NCBI RefSeq assembly: GCF_018882385.1
Contig: NZ_JACVON010000001.1
Span: 1-64,000, forward strand
DNA length: 64,000 nucleotides
From: Polynucleobacter sp. 30F-ANTBAC
Lineage (GTDB): Bacteria > Pseudomonadota > Gammaproteobacteria > Burkholderiales > Burkholderiaceae
Direction of reading: 5' to 3'
A program made the translations under genes and the position numbers. Positions 45,118 to 56,754 of the stretch are shown here, in pieces. The notes beneath the pieces were generated by a model. The model was not told where the DNA came from. It worked only from the letters and a program-made list of their open reading frames with translations, and searched no databases. Within the stretch, counting starts at the first letter, position 1; the number at the start of each line of letters is the position of its first letter.

Positions 45118-46530
45118 ATGGCACGCACGTTGTACGATAAGTTATGGGATGACCATGTGGTTCATATGGAAGAGGACGGGACGACCGTCCTCTACATTGA
45201 CAGACAGTTATTACATGAAGTGACTAGCCCTCAAGCCTTTGAGGGTTTGTCTTTAGCAAAGCGACCTATTTGGCGAAATTCTGCTAATTTGGCTGTTTCA
45301 GATCACAACGTTCCAACAACGGATCGGTCTGAAGTGGTCAAAGACCCTGTATCGCGTTTGCAAATTGATACGTTGGATCAGAATTGCGATTCTTTTGGTA
45401 TCACGCAATACAAAATGAACGATAAGCGTCAAGGTATTGTGCATGTAATCGGTCCTGAGCAGGGCGCCACATTGCCTGGCATGACTGTTGTTTGTGGTGA
45501 CTCTCATACAAGTACACACGGCGCTTTTGGTGCGCTGGCTTTTGGTATTGGTACGTCTGAGGTGGAGCATGTGTTAGCTACTCAGACGTTGCTCATGAAG
45601 AAGAGTAAAAACATGTTGGTGCGTGTGAATGGCCAACTTCCTTTGGGATGTTCTGCTAAAGATATCGTTTTAGCAGTTATTGGCAAAATTGGTACAGCAG
45701 GTGGTACCGGTTACACCATTGAGTTTGCTGGCGACGCTATTCGCGCACTCTCAATGGAGGGTCGCATGACAGTTTGCAACATGGCCATTGAGGCGGGGGC
45801 ACGTTCAGGTGTTGTGGGCGTTGATGAAACGACGATCAATTATGTCAAAGGTCGACCTTACTCCCCAACTGAAGGTGAGGCGTGGCGTCATGCGCTACAG
45901 TACTGGAGAACTTTAAATACGGATGAAGGCGCCTCTTTTGATCGCACCATTGAGTTGCGCGCTGAAGATATTAAACCTCAAGTTACTTGGGGAACTTCTC
46001 CAGAAATGGTTTTGTCGATTGATGATCGCGTACCTGATCCTGATAAAGAAAAAGATTCCGTGAAGCGTGAAGCCATGGAACGTGCTTTGGCATATATGGA
46101 CTTAAAGCCAAATACCCCGATTGAAGCCATCATGGTTGATAAGGTATTCATTGGCTCTTGCACTAATAGCCGAATTGAAGACATTCGTGCGGCAGCAAGA
46201 GTGGTAGAAAGAATCGCTAAAAAAGTTTCTCCATCTGTGAAGTTGGCGATGGTTGTTCCTGGTTCTGGGCTTGTTAAAGAACAGGCAGAGCGTGAAGGTT
46301 TGGATCGTGTATTCAAAGCAGCTGGCTTTGAGTGGCGTGAACCAGGTTGCTCAATGTGTTTGGCTATGAATGCCGATCGTCTTGAACCAGGTGAGCGTTG
46401 CGCATCAACTTCGAATCGAAACTTTGAGGGTCGTCAGGGTAATGGCGGAAGAACGCATCTTGTGAGTCCTGCTATGGCAGCTGCTGCTGCGCTTGAAGGT
46501 CACTTTGTTGATGTTCGTAAAATAGCTTAA
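45118..46530 (+). CDS. leuC: 3-isopropylmalate dehydratase large subunit
   Basis: This 470-residue aconitase-family protein has cluster cysteines in [15 protein letters not shown] and [11 protein letters not shown], and the family motif [13 protein letters not shown]. With LeuD it isomerises 2- to 3-isopropylmalate in leucine synthesis. First gene of the long biosynthetic run. Confidence 0.98.
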   Translation: MARTLYDKLWDDHVVHMEEDGTTVLYIDRQLLHEVTSPQAFEGLSLAKRPIWRNSANLAVSDHNVPTTDRSEVVKDPVSRLQIDTLDQNCDSFGITQYKMNDKRQGIVHVIGPEQGATLPGMTVVCGDSHTSTHGAFGALAFGIGTSEVEHVLATQTLLMKKSKNMLVRVNGQLPLGCSAKDIVLAVIGKIGTAGGTGYTIEFAGDAIRALSMEGRMTVCNMAIEAGARSGVVGVDETTINYVKGRPYSPTEGEAWRHALQYWRTLNTDEGASFDRTIELRAEDIKPQVTWGTSPEMVLSIDDRVPDPDKEKDSVKREAMERALAYMDLKPNTPIEAIMVDKVFIGSCTNSRIEDIRAAARVVERIAKKVSPSVKLAMVVPGSGLVKEQAEREGLDRVFKAAGFEWREPGCSMCLAMNADRLEPGERCASTSNRNFEGRQGNGGRTHLVSPAMAAAAALEGHFVDVRKIA

Positions 46531-46545
46531 CGATTGGAGACATTA

Positions 46546-46731
46546 ATGACTAAAACTATAAAAATTACTTGCTTGTTGGCATTGGCCTTTTCTCTTGGTG
46601 CCTGTAACACCATGGCTGGCTTAGGACAAGATTTACAAAACTTAGGTCGCACAATGGAAACAAGTGGCGCCAAAGATAACTCTAAAAATGATGCCAACTC
46701 ATCTGGCGTTGTTGTTACCCCCATTAAATAA
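46546..46731 (+). CDS. Entericidin-like small lipoprotein inside the leu operon
   Basis: This 61-residue protein has a lipoprotein signal ([20 protein letters not shown], Cys at residue 20) and an entericidin-like mature part ([21 protein letters not shown]). GGAGA lies at 46536-46540. An ATG four codons earlier is less well spaced. Its stop overlaps the leuD ATG. Entericidin-family peptides are envelope lipoproteins of debated toxic or structural role. Its place between leuC and leuD is unrelated to leucine synthesis but seems to be retained in relatives. Confidence 0.8.
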   Translation: MTKTIKITCLLALAFSLGACNTMAGLGQDLQNLGRTMETSGAKDNSKNDANSSGVVVTPIK

Positions 46732-47378
46732 TGCAAAAGTTTACTGTTCACCAAGGCTTGGTTGTTCCACTGGATCGTGAGAACGTGGATACCGATGCCA
46801 TCATTCCAAAGCAATTCTTAAAATCCATTAAGAGAACTGGTTTCGGCCAAAACTTATTTGATGAGTGGCGTTACTTAGACCAGGGCGAACCTGGACAAGA
46901 TTGCACTAATCGCCCATTGAATCCTGATTTTGTTTTGAATCAAGCGCGTTATAAAGGCGGCAGTATTCTTTTGGCACGTCAAAACTTTGGTTGCGGTAGT
47001 TCGCGTGAGCATGCGCCATGGGCGCTCGAGCAATATGGTTTCAGGGCGGTGATTGCACCAAGTTTTGCAGACATATTTTTTAATAACTGTTACAAAAATG
47101 GTTTATTGCCGATTGTTCTATCGGCACAGCAGGTGGATCACTTATTTAATGAAACGCTGGCCTTTAATGGTTATCAGCTCACTATTGACTTAGAGAAGCA
47201 GCAGGTCATTGCGCCTGATGGCAAGTCATATGATTTTGAAATTGCTTCATTTAGAAAATATTGCATGATCAACGGTTTGGATGATATTGGTTTAACTTTG
47301 CGTCACGCCGATAAAATCAAGGCCTATGAATCAGAGCGCATCTTGAAGATGCCGTGGCTTAGCACCAAACTCCCATAA
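46731..47378 (+). CDS. leuD: 3-isopropylmalate dehydratase small subunit
   Basis: This 215-residue swivelling-domain protein has the signature [15 protein letters not shown] and [14 protein letters not shown]. It completes the LeuCD enzyme. The ATG overlaps the stop of the lipoprotein gene by one base. Confidence 0.98.
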   Translation: MQKFTVHQGLVVPLDRENVDTDAIIPKQFLKSIKRTGFGQNLFDEWRYLDQGEPGQDCTNRPLNPDFVLNQARYKGGSILLARQNFGCGSSREHAPWALEQYGFRAVIAPSFADIFFNNCYKNGLLPIVLSAQQVDHLFNETLAFNGYQLTIDLEKQQVIAPDGKSYDFEIASFRKYCMINGLDDIGLTLRHADKIKAYESERILKMPWLSTKLP

Positions 47379-47396
47379 TTTGTTTTAAGGTTTGAT

Positions 47397-48464
47397 ATGA
47401 AAATTGCAGTTTTGCCAGGTGATGGCATTGGTACAGAAATTGTTGCTGAAGCCGTAAAGGTGCTTAACGCTTTAGGTGAATCTTTTGAGATGGAGACTGC
47501 TCCTGTTGGTGGAGCGGGCTATGAAGCTAAAGGACACCCTTTACCTGAAGAAACTCTTAAGTTGGCTAAAGAAGCCGATGCTATCTTATTTGGTGCAGTA
47601 GGTGATTGGAAGTACGACACCTTGGCGCGAGAGTTGCGACCTGAACAAGCGATTCTTGGTTTGCGCAAACACCTCAATTTATTTGCTAATTTACGACCAG
47701 CTATTTGTTATCCAGAGTTAACAGCTGCATCCTCCTTAAAACCAGAGATTATTGCTGGCCTCAACATACTAATTATTAGAGAGTTAAATGGGGATATCTA
47801 CTTTGGATCTCCTAAGGGTATTCGTACAGCAACTGATGGTTTATTCCCTGGCGCTCGTGAAGGCTTTGATACGATGCGTTATAGCGAGCCAGAAGTTGAG
47901 CGCATTGCTCACGTGGCATTCCAGGCTGCGCAGAAGCGTGATAAACGAGTTTGCAGTGTGGATAAATCAAACGTATTGGAGACTTTCCAGTTATGGAAAG
48001 AAGTAGTGATCAGAGTTGGTAAAGAATATCCAGATGTTGAGTTAACTCATATGTATGTGGATAACGCAGCGATGCAGTTAGTCAAAGCACCCAAGGCTTT
48101 TGATGTGATCGTAACTGGAAATATGTTTGGAGATATCCTGTCGGATGAGGCGGCAATGTTGACAGGTTCAATTGGCATGCTTCCATCTGCTTCATTGGAT
48201 AAGAGCAATAAGGGTCTCTATGAGCCAAGTCATGGTTCTGCTCCTGACATTGCTGGCAAAGGCATCGCGAATCCATTGGCAACAATTTTGTCTGCAGCCA
48301 TGATGTTACGTTTCTCATTGGGTAAGGCAGAGCAAGCTGATCGTATTGAAGCAGCTGTGCAAAAAGTTTTAGCTCAAGGTTATAGAACAGGTGATATCAA
48401 AACTGAGGGCTGCCAGCTTGTGGGAACTCGTGAAATGGGCGAAGCTGTTCTCAAAGCTCTGTAA
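47397..48464 (+). CDS. leuB: 3-isopropylmalate dehydrogenase
   Basis: This 355-residue NAD-dependent oxidative decarboxylase has substrate arginines in [13 protein letters not shown], the tyrosine/lysine region [11 protein letters not shown], the metal site in [17 protein letters not shown], and the adenine-binding [18 protein letters not shown]. It yields 2-ketoisocaproate for leucine. Confidence 0.98.
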   Translation: MKIAVLPGDGIGTEIVAEAVKVLNALGESFEMETAPVGGAGYEAKGHPLPEETLKLAKEADAILFGAVGDWKYDTLARELRPEQAILGLRKHLNLFANLRPAICYPELTAASSLKPEIIAGLNILIIRELNGDIYFGSPKGIRTATDGLFPGAREGFDTMRYSEPEVERIAHVAFQAAQKRDKRVCSVDKSNVLETFQLWKEVVIRVGKEYPDVELTHMYVDNAAMQLVKAPKAFDVIVTGNMFGDILSDEAAMLTGSIGMLPSASLDKSNKGLYEPSHGSAPDIAGKGIANPLATILSAAMMLRFSLGKAEQADRIEAAVQKVLAQGYRTGDIKTEGCQLVGTREMGEAVLKAL

Positions 48465-48537
48465 TATAGATGCCCCTGAGGCATAAAAACAATAGTTACA
48501 AATTAATTAACTCATTTATTTAAAGATAGGTGTCGTG

Positions 48538-49671
48538 ATGGCAACTCCATTGGTTGGTTTAGTTGGTTGGCGTGGGATGGTTGGTAGTGTGTTGATGCAG
48601 CGCATGCAAGATGAGGGCGACTTTGCTCTGATTGAACCTGTTTTCTTCAGTACCAGCAACGCAGGTGGCCCAGCTCCAGCAATGGCTAAAAATGAGAAGA
48701 AGCTTTACGCTGCTGACGATATTGAGGCATTAAAGCGTTGCGACATGATCATCACTTGTCAGGGCGGTGACTACACCAAGGAAGTCTATCCAAAGATTCG
48801 TGCGGCCGGCTGGAAAGGTCACTGGATTGATGCGGCCAGCTCATTGCGTATGGTCGACGAGTCAGTGATTGTTTTAGATCCTGTTAATCGCCCTGTGATT
48901 GACTCTGCGATTTCTAAAGGCGGTAACTTATGGGTGGGCGGCAACTGTACCGTTAGCTTGATGTTGATGGCGATGGGTGGTTTGTTTCGCGAGAACATGA
49001 TTGAGTGGGTCAGTGCTATGACTTACCAAGCTGCTTCAGGTGCTGGCGCGCAAAACATGCGTGAGTTGTTATCGCAAATGGGCGCTTTGCATGATGCAGT
49101 AAAGACTGAGTTAGCCGATCCTGCTTCTGCCATTTTGGATATTGATCGCAAAGTTTCTGAAACTATGCGCTCAGCAGATTTTCCAAAGAAAAATTTCCGC
49201 AACACGGCGTTAGCGGGCAGTTTGATTCCATGGATTGATGTGCCTGTTGAAAATGGTCAAACAAAAGAAGAGTGGAAGGGCGGCTCTGAGTGCAACAAGA
49301 TTTTAGGCAATGCACCATTCCGTACACCAGGTAGCATTCCAATTGATGGCTTATGTGTTCGTATCGGGGCAATGCGTTGCCACTCACAAGGCTTGACGAT
49401 CAAGTTGAAAAAAGACATTCCTTTGGCTGACATTGAAGGCATTTTGGCTAGTGCGAACGATTGGGTCAAAGTAGTTCCAAATGATCGCGAAATTTCTGAG
49501 CGTGATTTAACGCCTGCAGCAGTGACCGGTACATTGACAGTGCCTGTTGGTCGCTTGCACAAGATGGCGATGGGCCCTGATTATTTAGCTGCATTTACAG
49601 TGGGTGACCAGTTATTGTGGGGTGCTGCTGAGCCATTACGTCGCATGTTACGTATTTTGTTGGAGCGTTAA
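48538..49671 (+). CDS. asd: Aspartate-semialdehyde dehydrogenase
   Basis: This 377-residue enzyme has NADP motif [18 protein letters not shown], catalytic cysteine in [15 protein letters not shown], and the substrate-binding [16 protein letters not shown] with His. It makes the branch-point semialdehyde for lysine/diaminopimelate, threonine and methionine. The ATG at 48538 is seven bases from an AGG RBS; the GTG one codon before is less likely. Confidence 0.97.
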   Translation: MATPLVGLVGWRGMVGSVLMQRMQDEGDFALIEPVFFSTSNAGGPAPAMAKNEKKLYAADDIEALKRCDMIITCQGGDYTKEVYPKIRAAGWKGHWIDAASSLRMVDESVIVLDPVNRPVIDSAISKGGNLWVGGNCTVSLMLMAMGGLFRENMIEWVSAMTYQAASGAGAQNMRELLSQMGALHDAVKTELADPASAILDIDRKVSETMRSADFPKKNFRNTALAGSLIPWIDVPVENGQTKEEWKGGSECNKILGNAPFRTPGSIPIDGLCVRIGAMRCHSQGLTIKLKKDIPLADIEGILASANDWVKVVPNDREISERDLTPAAVTGTLTVPVGRLHKMAMGPDYLAAFTVGDQLLWGAAEPLRRMLRILLER

Positions 49672-49673
49672 TT

Positions 49674-50978
49674 TTGGGATTCGTCCAAGCGCTCAGCGTT
49701 GGCTTGCTAAGTCTGCTAGTGACTGGGCAAGCTCTTGCTCTAAGCTTGGGTAACTTAACGGTTCAATCCAAATCCGATCAACCGTTAAAAGCAGAAATTG
49801 CGATTCAAGTTAAACCCGATGAACTTGCAACGATTAAAGATCTTCAGGTAGCACTTTCTACAGCAGAGATTTATCAGCGCTTAGGCATTAGTTCATCAGC
49901 CACGCAAGCGCAGCTAAAAGTTAGTCTGTTAAAAGGCTCTAACCAAGACCCGGTGGCAGTGCTGATAGCATCCGACGAACGTTTGAGACTTCAAGATGGT
50001 GAAGTATTTTTAGATGCACTGATTGAGTTGCGTTGGTCAGCTGGTTTAGTTCGTCGCGCTTATACCTTGATGGTGGCGGATCAGTCTAAAGTGGAAGTAA
50101 AGAGTGGTGACACTCTGACAGAAATCGCGGCACGTGCATTACCGAACTTTGATGATGCTAATTTGGATCAAGCGCTCATTGCTCTTTATCGTGCTAATCC
50201 CCAAGCTTTTGCAGGTGGCAGTATCCATCGCCTAATCGCTGGGACGAAACTCAGCATGCCAAGTAAGGCGATGGTTCAAAGTGTTTCCAAAGAGGAAGCA
50301 AAAGAAATCGCCAGCTCAGCAGATCAAGCGTACCGTTCTGGACAGGCCCAGTTGTCTTTGGCTGAAGTAACAAAATTAACAGTGTCAGGGGATCGCTTGA
50401 AAGTCGGACCGGCAGATGGTCTCGAAGGTGATGCCAAGCGTCGCATGGAAGAGTTGTTGGTTCAAGAAAAAGCTTTGGCAGAGGCCAAGCAAAAAATTAT
50501 TGAACTTGAGAAAAATATTGCTGATTTAAAAAGCTTGATTCAGAACCCAGCGAAGCCTGCGGCTCCTGCGCCAGCTGATTGGAAAACTTATATGGGTCCA
50601 ATCGCTATTGCAGTAGCGACTCTTATTGCGTTGATGGTTTTATTAAAGCTTTCTAAGCGTCAAGCTAATCAGGTGAGTCAACCTCGCCATTCAGATGAAG
50701 TCGCTGTTCCTCCGCAGGCAGCTCAATTATTTGCAACGTTGGACTTGAGCTTGGGTGAGGCGGCTAAAAAGGTTGCTCATTCAAGGTCAGAATTTTTACC
50801 GTCTGCAGAAACCTTGAGAGTTAAACTTAATTTGGTTAGGGCTTATATCACCATTGAAGACTTTAAAGCGGCACGTCAAGCGCTCCATGAGATCTTGTTG
50901 GTCAGCACTCAAGTTGACCCTGATTTAACTATTCAAGCCCAATCTTTATTGGCTGAGCTCGATCAACGCAGCGCTTGA
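49674..50978 (+). CDS. fimV: FimV/HubP-like LysM-containing membrane protein
   Basis: This 434-residue protein starts at a TTG two bases after asd. It has a signal peptide ([17 protein letters not shown]), the FimV N-terminal domain ([22 protein letters not shown]), and a LysM-type peptidoglycan-binding stretch ([17 protein letters not shown]). A coiled coil, one transmembrane helix ([19 protein letters not shown]) and a cytoplasmic C-terminal FimV domain ([22 protein letters not shown]) follow. FimV/HubP proteins are polar organisers for type IV pili and other polar machinery. This one is about half the usual length, with a reduced cytoplasmic repeat region. The asd-fimV-truA order is classic. 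Confidence 0.88.
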   Translation: MGFVQALSVGLLSLLVTGQALALSLGNLTVQSKSDQPLKAEIAIQVKPDELATIKDLQVALSTAEIYQRLGISSSATQAQLKVSLLKGSNQDPVAVLIASDERLRLQDGEVFLDALIELRWSAGLVRRAYTLMVADQSKVEVKSGDTLTEIAARALPNFDDANLDQALIALYRANPQAFAGGSIHRLIAGTKLSMPSKAMVQSVSKEEAKEIASSADQAYRSGQAQLSLAEVTKLTVSGDRLKVGPADGLEGDAKRRMEELLVQEKALAEAKQKIIELEKNIADLKSLIQNPAKPAAPAPADWKTYMGPIAIAVATLIALMVLLKLSKRQANQVSQPRHSDEVAVPPQAAQLFATLDLSLGEAAKKVAHSRSEFLPSAETLRVKLNLVRAYITIEDFKAARQALHEILLVSTQVDPDLTIQAQSLLAELDQRSA

Positions 50979-50979
50979 T

Positions 50980-51804
50980 ATGCGTTTAGCACTGGGATTG
51001 CAGTATGACGGTGCCGCCTTCTCTGGTTGGCAAACCCAACCGAACGGTCAAACAGTCCAAGACTATTTAGAAAAAGCTCTTCATCAGTTTGTGGGGGATC
51101 CTCAGCTACCCCCGATTAAAACAATTACAGCTGGAAGAACTGATACGGGTGTTCATGCGCTAGGTCAAGTTGTGCATTTTGATACGGACATCGTGCGTCC
51201 CGATATCTCGTGGGTAAGGGGTGTTAACAGTTTCTTGCCAAGCTCCATGGTGGTGCAATGGGTGAAGCCCGTTTCAGCAGATTTTGATGCGCGTTATTTG
51301 GCTTTTGAGCGAACTTATTGTTATGCGCTTTATACGGGGCCTCAGCCATCCCCTTTAGTTGCCAATAAAGCTGGATACCTGCAGATTCCTCAAGGTCAGT
51401 CGTTGAACATGGCTGCTATGCGAGAGGCATCCCAGTGTTTGATTGGTGAACAAGATTTCAGTTCTTTCCGGTCATCCGAGTGCCAAAGTAATTCCCCAAT
51501 TAAAACTCTCTATGAAGTGGGGATTCATGAACAGGGTCCTTGGGTCTACTTTGTGTTCAGGGGCAGTGCGTTTTTACACCACATGGTCAGAAATTTGGTT
51601 GGATCGCTATTAGTAGTTGGTCAAAACAAGGAGCTACCCGCTTGGTTGAAACAAGTTTTAGATGCCCGAAGTCGCCAAGTGGCTGCCCCAACATTCATGG
51701 CGGATGGTTTGTATTTGGTCAGAGTAGGCTATCCTGAGCACTTTCAGATTCCAGAGCCTGAACTTTCAGGAAGCTTGTTACCTGGTAGTCTATTCAAACC
51801 TTAG
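50980..51804 (+). CDS. truA: tRNA pseudouridine(38-40) synthase
   Basis: This 274-residue enzyme has the catalytic Asp in [14 protein letters not shown] and the motifs [12 protein letters not shown] and [11 protein letters not shown]. It isomerises uridines in the anticodon stem-loop of many tRNAs. It follows fimV by 1 bp. Confidence 0.96.
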   Translation: MRLALGLQYDGAAFSGWQTQPNGQTVQDYLEKALHQFVGDPQLPPIKTITAGRTDTGVHALGQVVHFDTDIVRPDISWVRGVNSFLPSSMVVQWVKPVSADFDARYLAFERTYCYALYTGPQPSPLVANKAGYLQIPQGQSLNMAAMREASQCLIGEQDFSSFRSSECQSNSPIKTLYEVGIHEQGPWVYFVFRGSAFLHHMVRNLVGSLLVVGQNKELPAWLKQVLDARSRQVAAPTFMADGLYLVRVGYPEHFQIPEPELSGSLLPGSLFKP

Positions 51805-51836
51805 TAAAAGTTATAGAAATAACAAAATTAGATCTT

Positions 51837-52514
51837 ATGGGCCTTTTAAAACATACTCCTGGCAAAACACGGATCAAATTCTGCGGTTTCACACGCTCAA
51901 TTGACGTGGATGCTGCCGTGCGCCTGGGGGTAGATGCCTTGGGCTTTGTCTTTTATGAGCCTAGCCCTCGTTATGTCAGTCCTGAGGTGGCAGCCACTCT
52001 GGTGGGTCGAATGCCTGGGGGTATGGATGCCGTTGCTTTGGTGGTGAACCCCACGGATGAGCAGGTTTTACGCATCAAAGACCGCATGCCTGTGAGTCTC
52101 TGGCAGTTCCATGGGGACGAGTCCCCGGAGCGTTGTACTGAAATAGCCGATGGCTCTCCTTGGATCAAAGCCGCCAGAATGCAGCCGGGATTCAGACTTG
52201 AGGATTTTTCTCTACAATACAGCCAAGCAGCTGGCTTTTTATTGGATGCCTTTGTTGAAGGCTACGGTGGAGGCGGGCATGTATTCGATTGGTCTTTGAT
52301 ACCGGAATTATGGGCAAAAGAAAACGCGCATCGGGTCGTTTTGAGTGGTGGATTGAACACGCACAACGTGGGCGAGGGAATCTCACACCTTCAACCTTGT
52401 GCCGTTGATATCTCAAGCGGGATAGAAATAGCTAAAGGTCAAAAAAGCCCTGAGTTAATGCAGGCGTTTATTCAAGCTGTTCGGGATGCTGATGCCAGCA
52501 TCCTCCCTATATAA
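51837..52514 (+). CDS. trpF: Phosphoribosylanthranilate isomerase
   Basis: This 225-residue TIM barrel has the general-base cysteine in IKFCGFTRSIDVDAA and the phosphate-binding SGGLNTHNVGEGI and VDISSGIE. It is the third step of tryptophan synthesis, stand-alone rather than fused to trpC. It is followed by trpB and trpA. Confidence 0.96.
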   Translation: MGLLKHTPGKTRIKFCGFTRSIDVDAAVRLGVDALGFVFYEPSPRYVSPEVAATLVGRMPGGMDAVALVVNPTDEQVLRIKDRMPVSLWQFHGDESPERCTEIADGSPWIKAARMQPGFRLEDFSLQYSQAAGFLLDAFVEGYGGGGHVFDWSLIPELWAKENAHRVVLSGGLNTHNVGEGISHLQPCAVDISSGIEIAKGQKSPELMQAFIQAVRDADASILPI

Positions 52515-52526
52515 AAGGTCAAGACT

Positions 52527-53720
52527 ATGTATGATTTTCCAGACATCAGAGGTCACTTTGGACCCTATGGTGGTGTGTTCGTTTCTGAGACATTGATGTA
52601 TGCCTTAAATGAACTCAAAGAGACTTATGCCAAGTACCAGCATGATCCTGAGTTCATGGCCGAGTTCCATTCAGAGTTAAAACATTTCGTCGGTCGTCCA
52701 TCACCGGTTTACCACGCTAAGCGTTGGAGCGACATGGTGGGTGGGGCTCAGATTTACTTCAAGCGTGAAGATCTCAACCACACCGGTGCCCATAAGATTA
52801 ACAACGTGATTGGTCAAGCTATGTTGGCCAAGCGCATGGGTAAAAAGCGCATCATTGCCGAAACCGGTGCGGGTCAACATGGTGTGGCAACCGCCACCAT
52901 CTGCGCTCGTATGGGTCTTGAGTGCATCGTTTACCAAGGTGCTGTGGATGTGGCTCGCCAAGCTCAAAACGTTTACCGTATGAAGCTCTTGGGCGCCACA
53001 GTTGTTCCAGTGGAATCAGGTACTAAGACGTTAAAAGACGCGCTGAATGAAGCCATGCGCGATTGGGTAACCAACGTGGAAAGTACTTTTTATATTATTG
53101 GTACTGTTGCTGGTCCTCATCCTTATCCGATGATGGTGCGCGACTTCCAAAGCGTAATTGGTGAAGAGTGCAAAGTGCAAATGCCAGAAATGATTGGTCG
53201 TCAACCGGACTACGTGATGGCTTGCGTAGGTGGCGGTTCCAATGCAATGGGTATTTTCTATCCGTACATCGATGTGCCGGACGTCAAGTTGATTGGTGTT
53301 GAGGCAGCAGGTCGTGGCTTAAATACCAAGGATCATTCTGCTGCTTTGGTCGCTGGTTCTCCAGGCGTTCTCCATGGTAATCGCACTTATTTATTACAAA
53401 ATGAAGATGGTCAGATTGCAGAAACGCATTCCATCTCAGCAGGCATGGACTATCCCGGGGTTGGTCCCGAGCACGCTTGGTTGAAGGACTCTAAGAGAGC
53501 GGAGTACGTTGCCATTACAGACGAAGAGGCGCTCAAAGCTTTTCATGATTGCTGCCGTATTGAGGGCATCATCCCAGCTTTAGAGACAAGTCATGCGATT
53601 GCTTATGCTTGCAAGTTGGCCGCCACGTTGCCAAAAGACAAAACCATTTTGGTTAATATCTCCGGTCGTGGTGATAAGGATATGCACACGGTAGCCCAAG
53701 AATCAGGTTTGAAGTTTTAG
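52527..53720 (+). CDS. trpB: Tryptophan synthase beta chain
   Basis: This 397-residue PLP enzyme has the Schiff-base lysine in [10 protein letters not shown], catalytic Glu in [11 protein letters not shown], and phosphate loop [10 protein letters not shown]. It condenses channelled indole with serine. It sits 8 bp before trpA. Confidence 0.98.
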   Translation: MYDFPDIRGHFGPYGGVFVSETLMYALNELKETYAKYQHDPEFMAEFHSELKHFVGRPSPVYHAKRWSDMVGGAQIYFKREDLNHTGAHKINNVIGQAMLAKRMGKKRIIAETGAGQHGVATATICARMGLECIVYQGAVDVARQAQNVYRMKLLGATVVPVESGTKTLKDALNEAMRDWVTNVESTFYIIGTVAGPHPYPMMVRDFQSVIGEECKVQMPEMIGRQPDYVMACVGGGSNAMGIFYPYIDVPDVKLIGVEAAGRGLNTKDHSAALVAGSPGVLHGNRTYLLQNEDGQIAETHSISAGMDYPGVGPEHAWLKDSKRAEYVAITDEEALKAFHDCCRIEGIIPALETSHAIAYACKLAATLPKDKTILVNISGRGDKDMHTVAQESGLKF

Positions 53721-53728
53721 GAATTGAG

Positions 53729-54526
53729 ATGTCAAAAATTGCAAAAGTATTTGCTGACTTAAAAGCACAAGGACGTAAAGGTCTCGTTCCATTCATCACG
53801 GCAGGTGATCCAGAGCCAGGTATCACTCTAGAGTTATTGCATGCTCTCGTAAGAGGTGGTGCGGATGTGATTGAGTTGGGTATTCCTTTCTCAGACCCGA
53901 TGGCAGATGGTCCAGTGATTCAACGAGCTTCTGAGCGTGCTTTGTCTCATGGCATGAGCTTGAAGCATGTGATTGAGATTGTGAAAGAGTTCCGCCAAAC
54001 CAATACCGACACGCCGGTTGTTTTGATGGGCTATGCCAATCCGATCGAACACATGGGGACAGAGACTTTTGTAAGAACAGCTAAAGACGCCGGTGTTGAT
54101 GGTGTTTTGGTGGTGGATTACCCCCCTGAGGAGTGCGAAGACTTTGCTTTCCAGTGCAAAAAGGCCGGAATTGACCCCATTTTCCTCTTGGCGCCAACTT
54201 CCTCCCAGGATCGTATTGACCAGGTGGGTAAAGTGGCATCTGGCTATATTTACTACGTTTCTCTCAAAGGGGTGACGGGATCCGCCAATTTGGATACCAA
54301 GGCTGTGGCGGGAATTATTCCCCAAATTAGGGCTGCTTCTGAGGTGCCAATTGCGGTGGGATTTGGCATTAGAGATGCTGCATCTGCCGTAGCTATTGGC
54401 CAAACAGCCGATGCAGTGGTTATTGGTAGCAGAATTGTCCAATTATTAGAGGAAACCCCTAGCTCACAGAGAGTACAATGCTTGGAACGTTTCCTTCGGG
54501 ACATTCGCGAGGCTTTGGACAAATAA
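53729..54526 (+). CDS. trpA: Tryptophan synthase alpha chain
   Basis: This 265-residue TIM barrel has catalytic Glu in [17 protein letters not shown], Asp in VVDYPPEE, and the phosphate site [10 protein letters not shown]. It cleaves indole-3-glycerol phosphate and channels indole to TrpB. Confidence 0.98.
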   Translation: MSKIAKVFADLKAQGRKGLVPFITAGDPEPGITLELLHALVRGGADVIELGIPFSDPMADGPVIQRASERALSHGMSLKHVIEIVKEFRQTNTDTPVVLMGYANPIEHMGTETFVRTAKDAGVDGVLVVDYPPEECEDFAFQCKKAGIDPIFLLAPTSSQDRIDQVGKVASGYIYYVSLKGVTGSANLDTKAVAGIIPQIRAASEVPIAVGFGIRDAASAVAIGQTADAVVIGSRIVQLLEETPSSQRVQCLERFLRDIREALDK

Positions 54527-54527
54527 T

Positions 54528-55400
54528 ATGAGTTGGTTAGACAAACTACTTCCACCTAGTATTCAACATACTGATCCTGCACAACGTAAAACTGTGCCTG
54601 AAGGTTTATGGGTGAAGTGCCCATCCTGTGAAGCGGTTCTCTATCGCAACGATATCGAAGCCAATCTGCACGTTTGCCCTAAGTGTGACCACCATATGCG
54701 CATCAATGCACGTGAGCGTCTTGACAAGTTGCTTGACCAAGAAGGTCGTCATGAGATTGGGCAAGAAGTTCTACCGATTGACCCTCTTAAATTTAAAGAT
54801 ACTAAAAAATACCCTGATCGCCTAAAAGACGCGATTGATACTACTGGCGAGACGGATGCCATGGTGGTAATGTCAGGTTCTATCCATTCGATCCCTGTCG
54901 TTATTGCTTGTTTTGAATTTGAGTTCATGGGTGGCTCTATGGGTTCTGTGGTGGGCGAGCGTTTTGTTCGTGGTGCCCAGATGGCTTTGGAGCAAAAAGT
55001 ACCCTTTATTTGCGTTAGCGCAACAGGTGGCGCACGTATGCAAGAGAGTCTTCTTTCTCTCATGCAAATGGCTAAGACCAATGCCATGTTGGTTAAGTTA
55101 GCTCATGCTCGACTCCCTTACATCAGCGTTCTAACTGATCCAACCATGGGTGGTATTTCTGCCAGTTTTGCCTTTATGGGTGATGTGGTGATGGCTGAGC
55201 CAAAGGCTTTAATTGGTTTTGCTGGTCCACGCGTGATTGAGCAGACTGTTCGTGAAAAATTACCTGAAGGCTTCCAGCGTTCGGAGTTTTTGATGCAAAA
55301 AGGTGGCATTGACATGATTGTTGATCGTCGTCAGATGCGCCAAGAGATTGCACAGTTGTTGGCTCTTTTGCTAAAGCAGCCAAGCGACACTGTTGCCTAA
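54528..55400 (+). CDS. accD: Acetyl-CoA carboxylase carboxyltransferase subunit beta
   Basis: This 290-residue protein has a four-cysteine zinc ribbon at residues 31, 34, 50 and 53 (CPSC, CPKC), and the crotonase-fold carboxyltransferase core with [11 protein letters not shown] and [16 protein letters not shown]. It transfers the carboxyl from biotin to acetyl-CoA in fatty acid synthesis, pairing with AccA encoded elsewhere. It starts 1 bp after trpA and overlaps folC by 8 bp. Confidence 0.98.
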   Translation: MSWLDKLLPPSIQHTDPAQRKTVPEGLWVKCPSCEAVLYRNDIEANLHVCPKCDHHMRINARERLDKLLDQEGRHEIGQEVLPIDPLKFKDTKKYPDRLKDAIDTTGETDAMVVMSGSIHSIPVVIACFEFEFMGGSMGSVVGERFVRGAQMALEQKVPFICVSATGGARMQESLLSLMQMAKTNAMLVKLAHARLPYISVLTDPTMGGISASFAFMGDVVMAEPKALIGFAGPRVIEQTVREKLPEGFQRSEFLMQKGGIDMIVDRRQMRQEIAQLLALLLKQPSDTVA

Positions 55401-56721
55401 CTCGAACGTCACTTCGGGTTTGCCTGTGACCTTTGATAATTTAGATGATTGGTTGCAGCACCTAGAGCAGGCCCATCCTGTCGGAATTGATATGGGCTTG
55501 GACCGCATCAATCGTGTGAAACAAGCCCTTGATTTAAAGATAGAAGCTCTTGTATTTACGGTGGGTGGTACCAACGGCAAGGGCTCCACATGTGCATTGC
55601 TTGAAAGTATTCTTTTAGCTGCTTCCTACAAGGTCGGTTGCCATACATCCCCTCATTTTTTAAAGTTCAATGAGCGCGCCCGGATACAGGGTGAGATGGT
55701 CAGTGATGAACAATTACTGGAGCATTTCAGAGTTGTTGAGCAGGCAAGGGTTAGCCTAGCTGATGCGCCAACCTTAACTTACTTTGAATTCACGACCTTG
55801 GCCATCATGCACCTTTTTTCAAAGGCCGGTTTGGATGCTGTCATCCTAGAAGTTGGCTTAGGCGGGCGCCTAGATGCTGTCAATATCATTGATCCTGACT
55901 GTGCGATTGTGACCAGTATCGATTTGGATCACATGGGGTATCTTGGCGACACTCGCGAGAAGATCGCTTTTGAAAAAGCAGGTATTTTCCGCTCCAACTG
56001 TCCCGCTGTATGCGGTGACCCTGTGCCACCACAGTCTTTAATTGATCATGCGAATCAAATTGGCGCTGATTTATGGCTGATGGGGCGTGACTACAACTTC
56101 CAAGGTGATAAGCAGCAATGGGGATGGGCGGGGCGTTCCAAGCGTTTTTCAGGTCTAGGGTATCCCGCTCTGAGGGGGGCTAACCAATTGCTCAATGCTT
56201 CAGCCGTCATTGCGGCCTTAATGGCGGTGCGTGACCGATTACCTGTCGGAGCTCAAGAAATCAGAAATGGCATGGCTTGGGTGGAGTTGCCAGGCAGATT
56301 CCAGGTATTACCGGGTCAGCCCACCATTATTTTAGATGTAGCGCACAACCCTCATGCTAGCGCAGCTTTAGCGCAAAACTTGGAGAACATGGCTTACCAC
56401 CCCTATACGATTGCAGTATTTGGGGCTATGTCCGACAAAGACATTGCAGGCGTTCTAAAGCCGATGCTTGATAAGATTGATTTTTGGTATTTTTGTGACT
56501 TACCGACAGCTAGAGCAGACTCGGCAGAGAGTTTGGCTAAGCAATTGAAAGCCTTAGGTTTCAAGGAGGGTAAGGACTCTGGGATCGAAACCTTTGAGAG
56601 TCCTGAAAAAGCCTACCAAGCAGCGCTTAAAAAGGCAGGTGAGGGTGATAGAATTACGGTGTTTGGTTCCTTCTACACTGTTGCTGGTGTGTTGGCCTAT
56701 CGAAATGCAAAAGCTCATTAA
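55393..56721 (+). CDS. folC: Bifunctional dihydrofolate synthase / folylpolyglutamate synthase
   Basis: This 442-residue Mur-ligase-family enzyme has P-loop [28 protein letters not shown] and [28 protein letters not shown]. The C-domain signature is [14 protein letters not shown]. It adds glutamates to folates. The TTG start at 55393 lies within the accD stop region (8-bp overlap), the usual coupling in this order. Confidence 0.95.
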   Translation: MPNSNVTSGLPVTFDNLDDWLQHLEQAHPVGIDMGLDRINRVKQALDLKIEALVFTVGGTNGKGSTCALLESILLAASYKVGCHTSPHFLKFNERARIQGEMVSDEQLLEHFRVVEQARVSLADAPTLTYFEFTTLAIMHLFSKAGLDAVILEVGLGGRLDAVNIIDPDCAIVTSIDLDHMGYLGDTREKIAFEKAGIFRSNCPAVCGDPVPPQSLIDHANQIGADLWLMGRDYNFQGDKQQWGWAGRSKRFSGLGYPALRGANQLLNASAVIAALMAVRDRLPVGAQEIRNGMAWVELPGRFQVLPGQPTIILDVAHNPHASAALAQNLENMAYHPYTIAVFGAMSDKDIAGVLKPMLDKIDFWYFCDLPTARADSAESLAKQLKALGFKEGKDSGIETFESPEKAYQAALKKAGEGDRITVFGSFYTVAGVLAYRNAKAH

Positions 56722-56754
56722 ATATGACACCACTTTGACTTAGAAATTTAGCTG

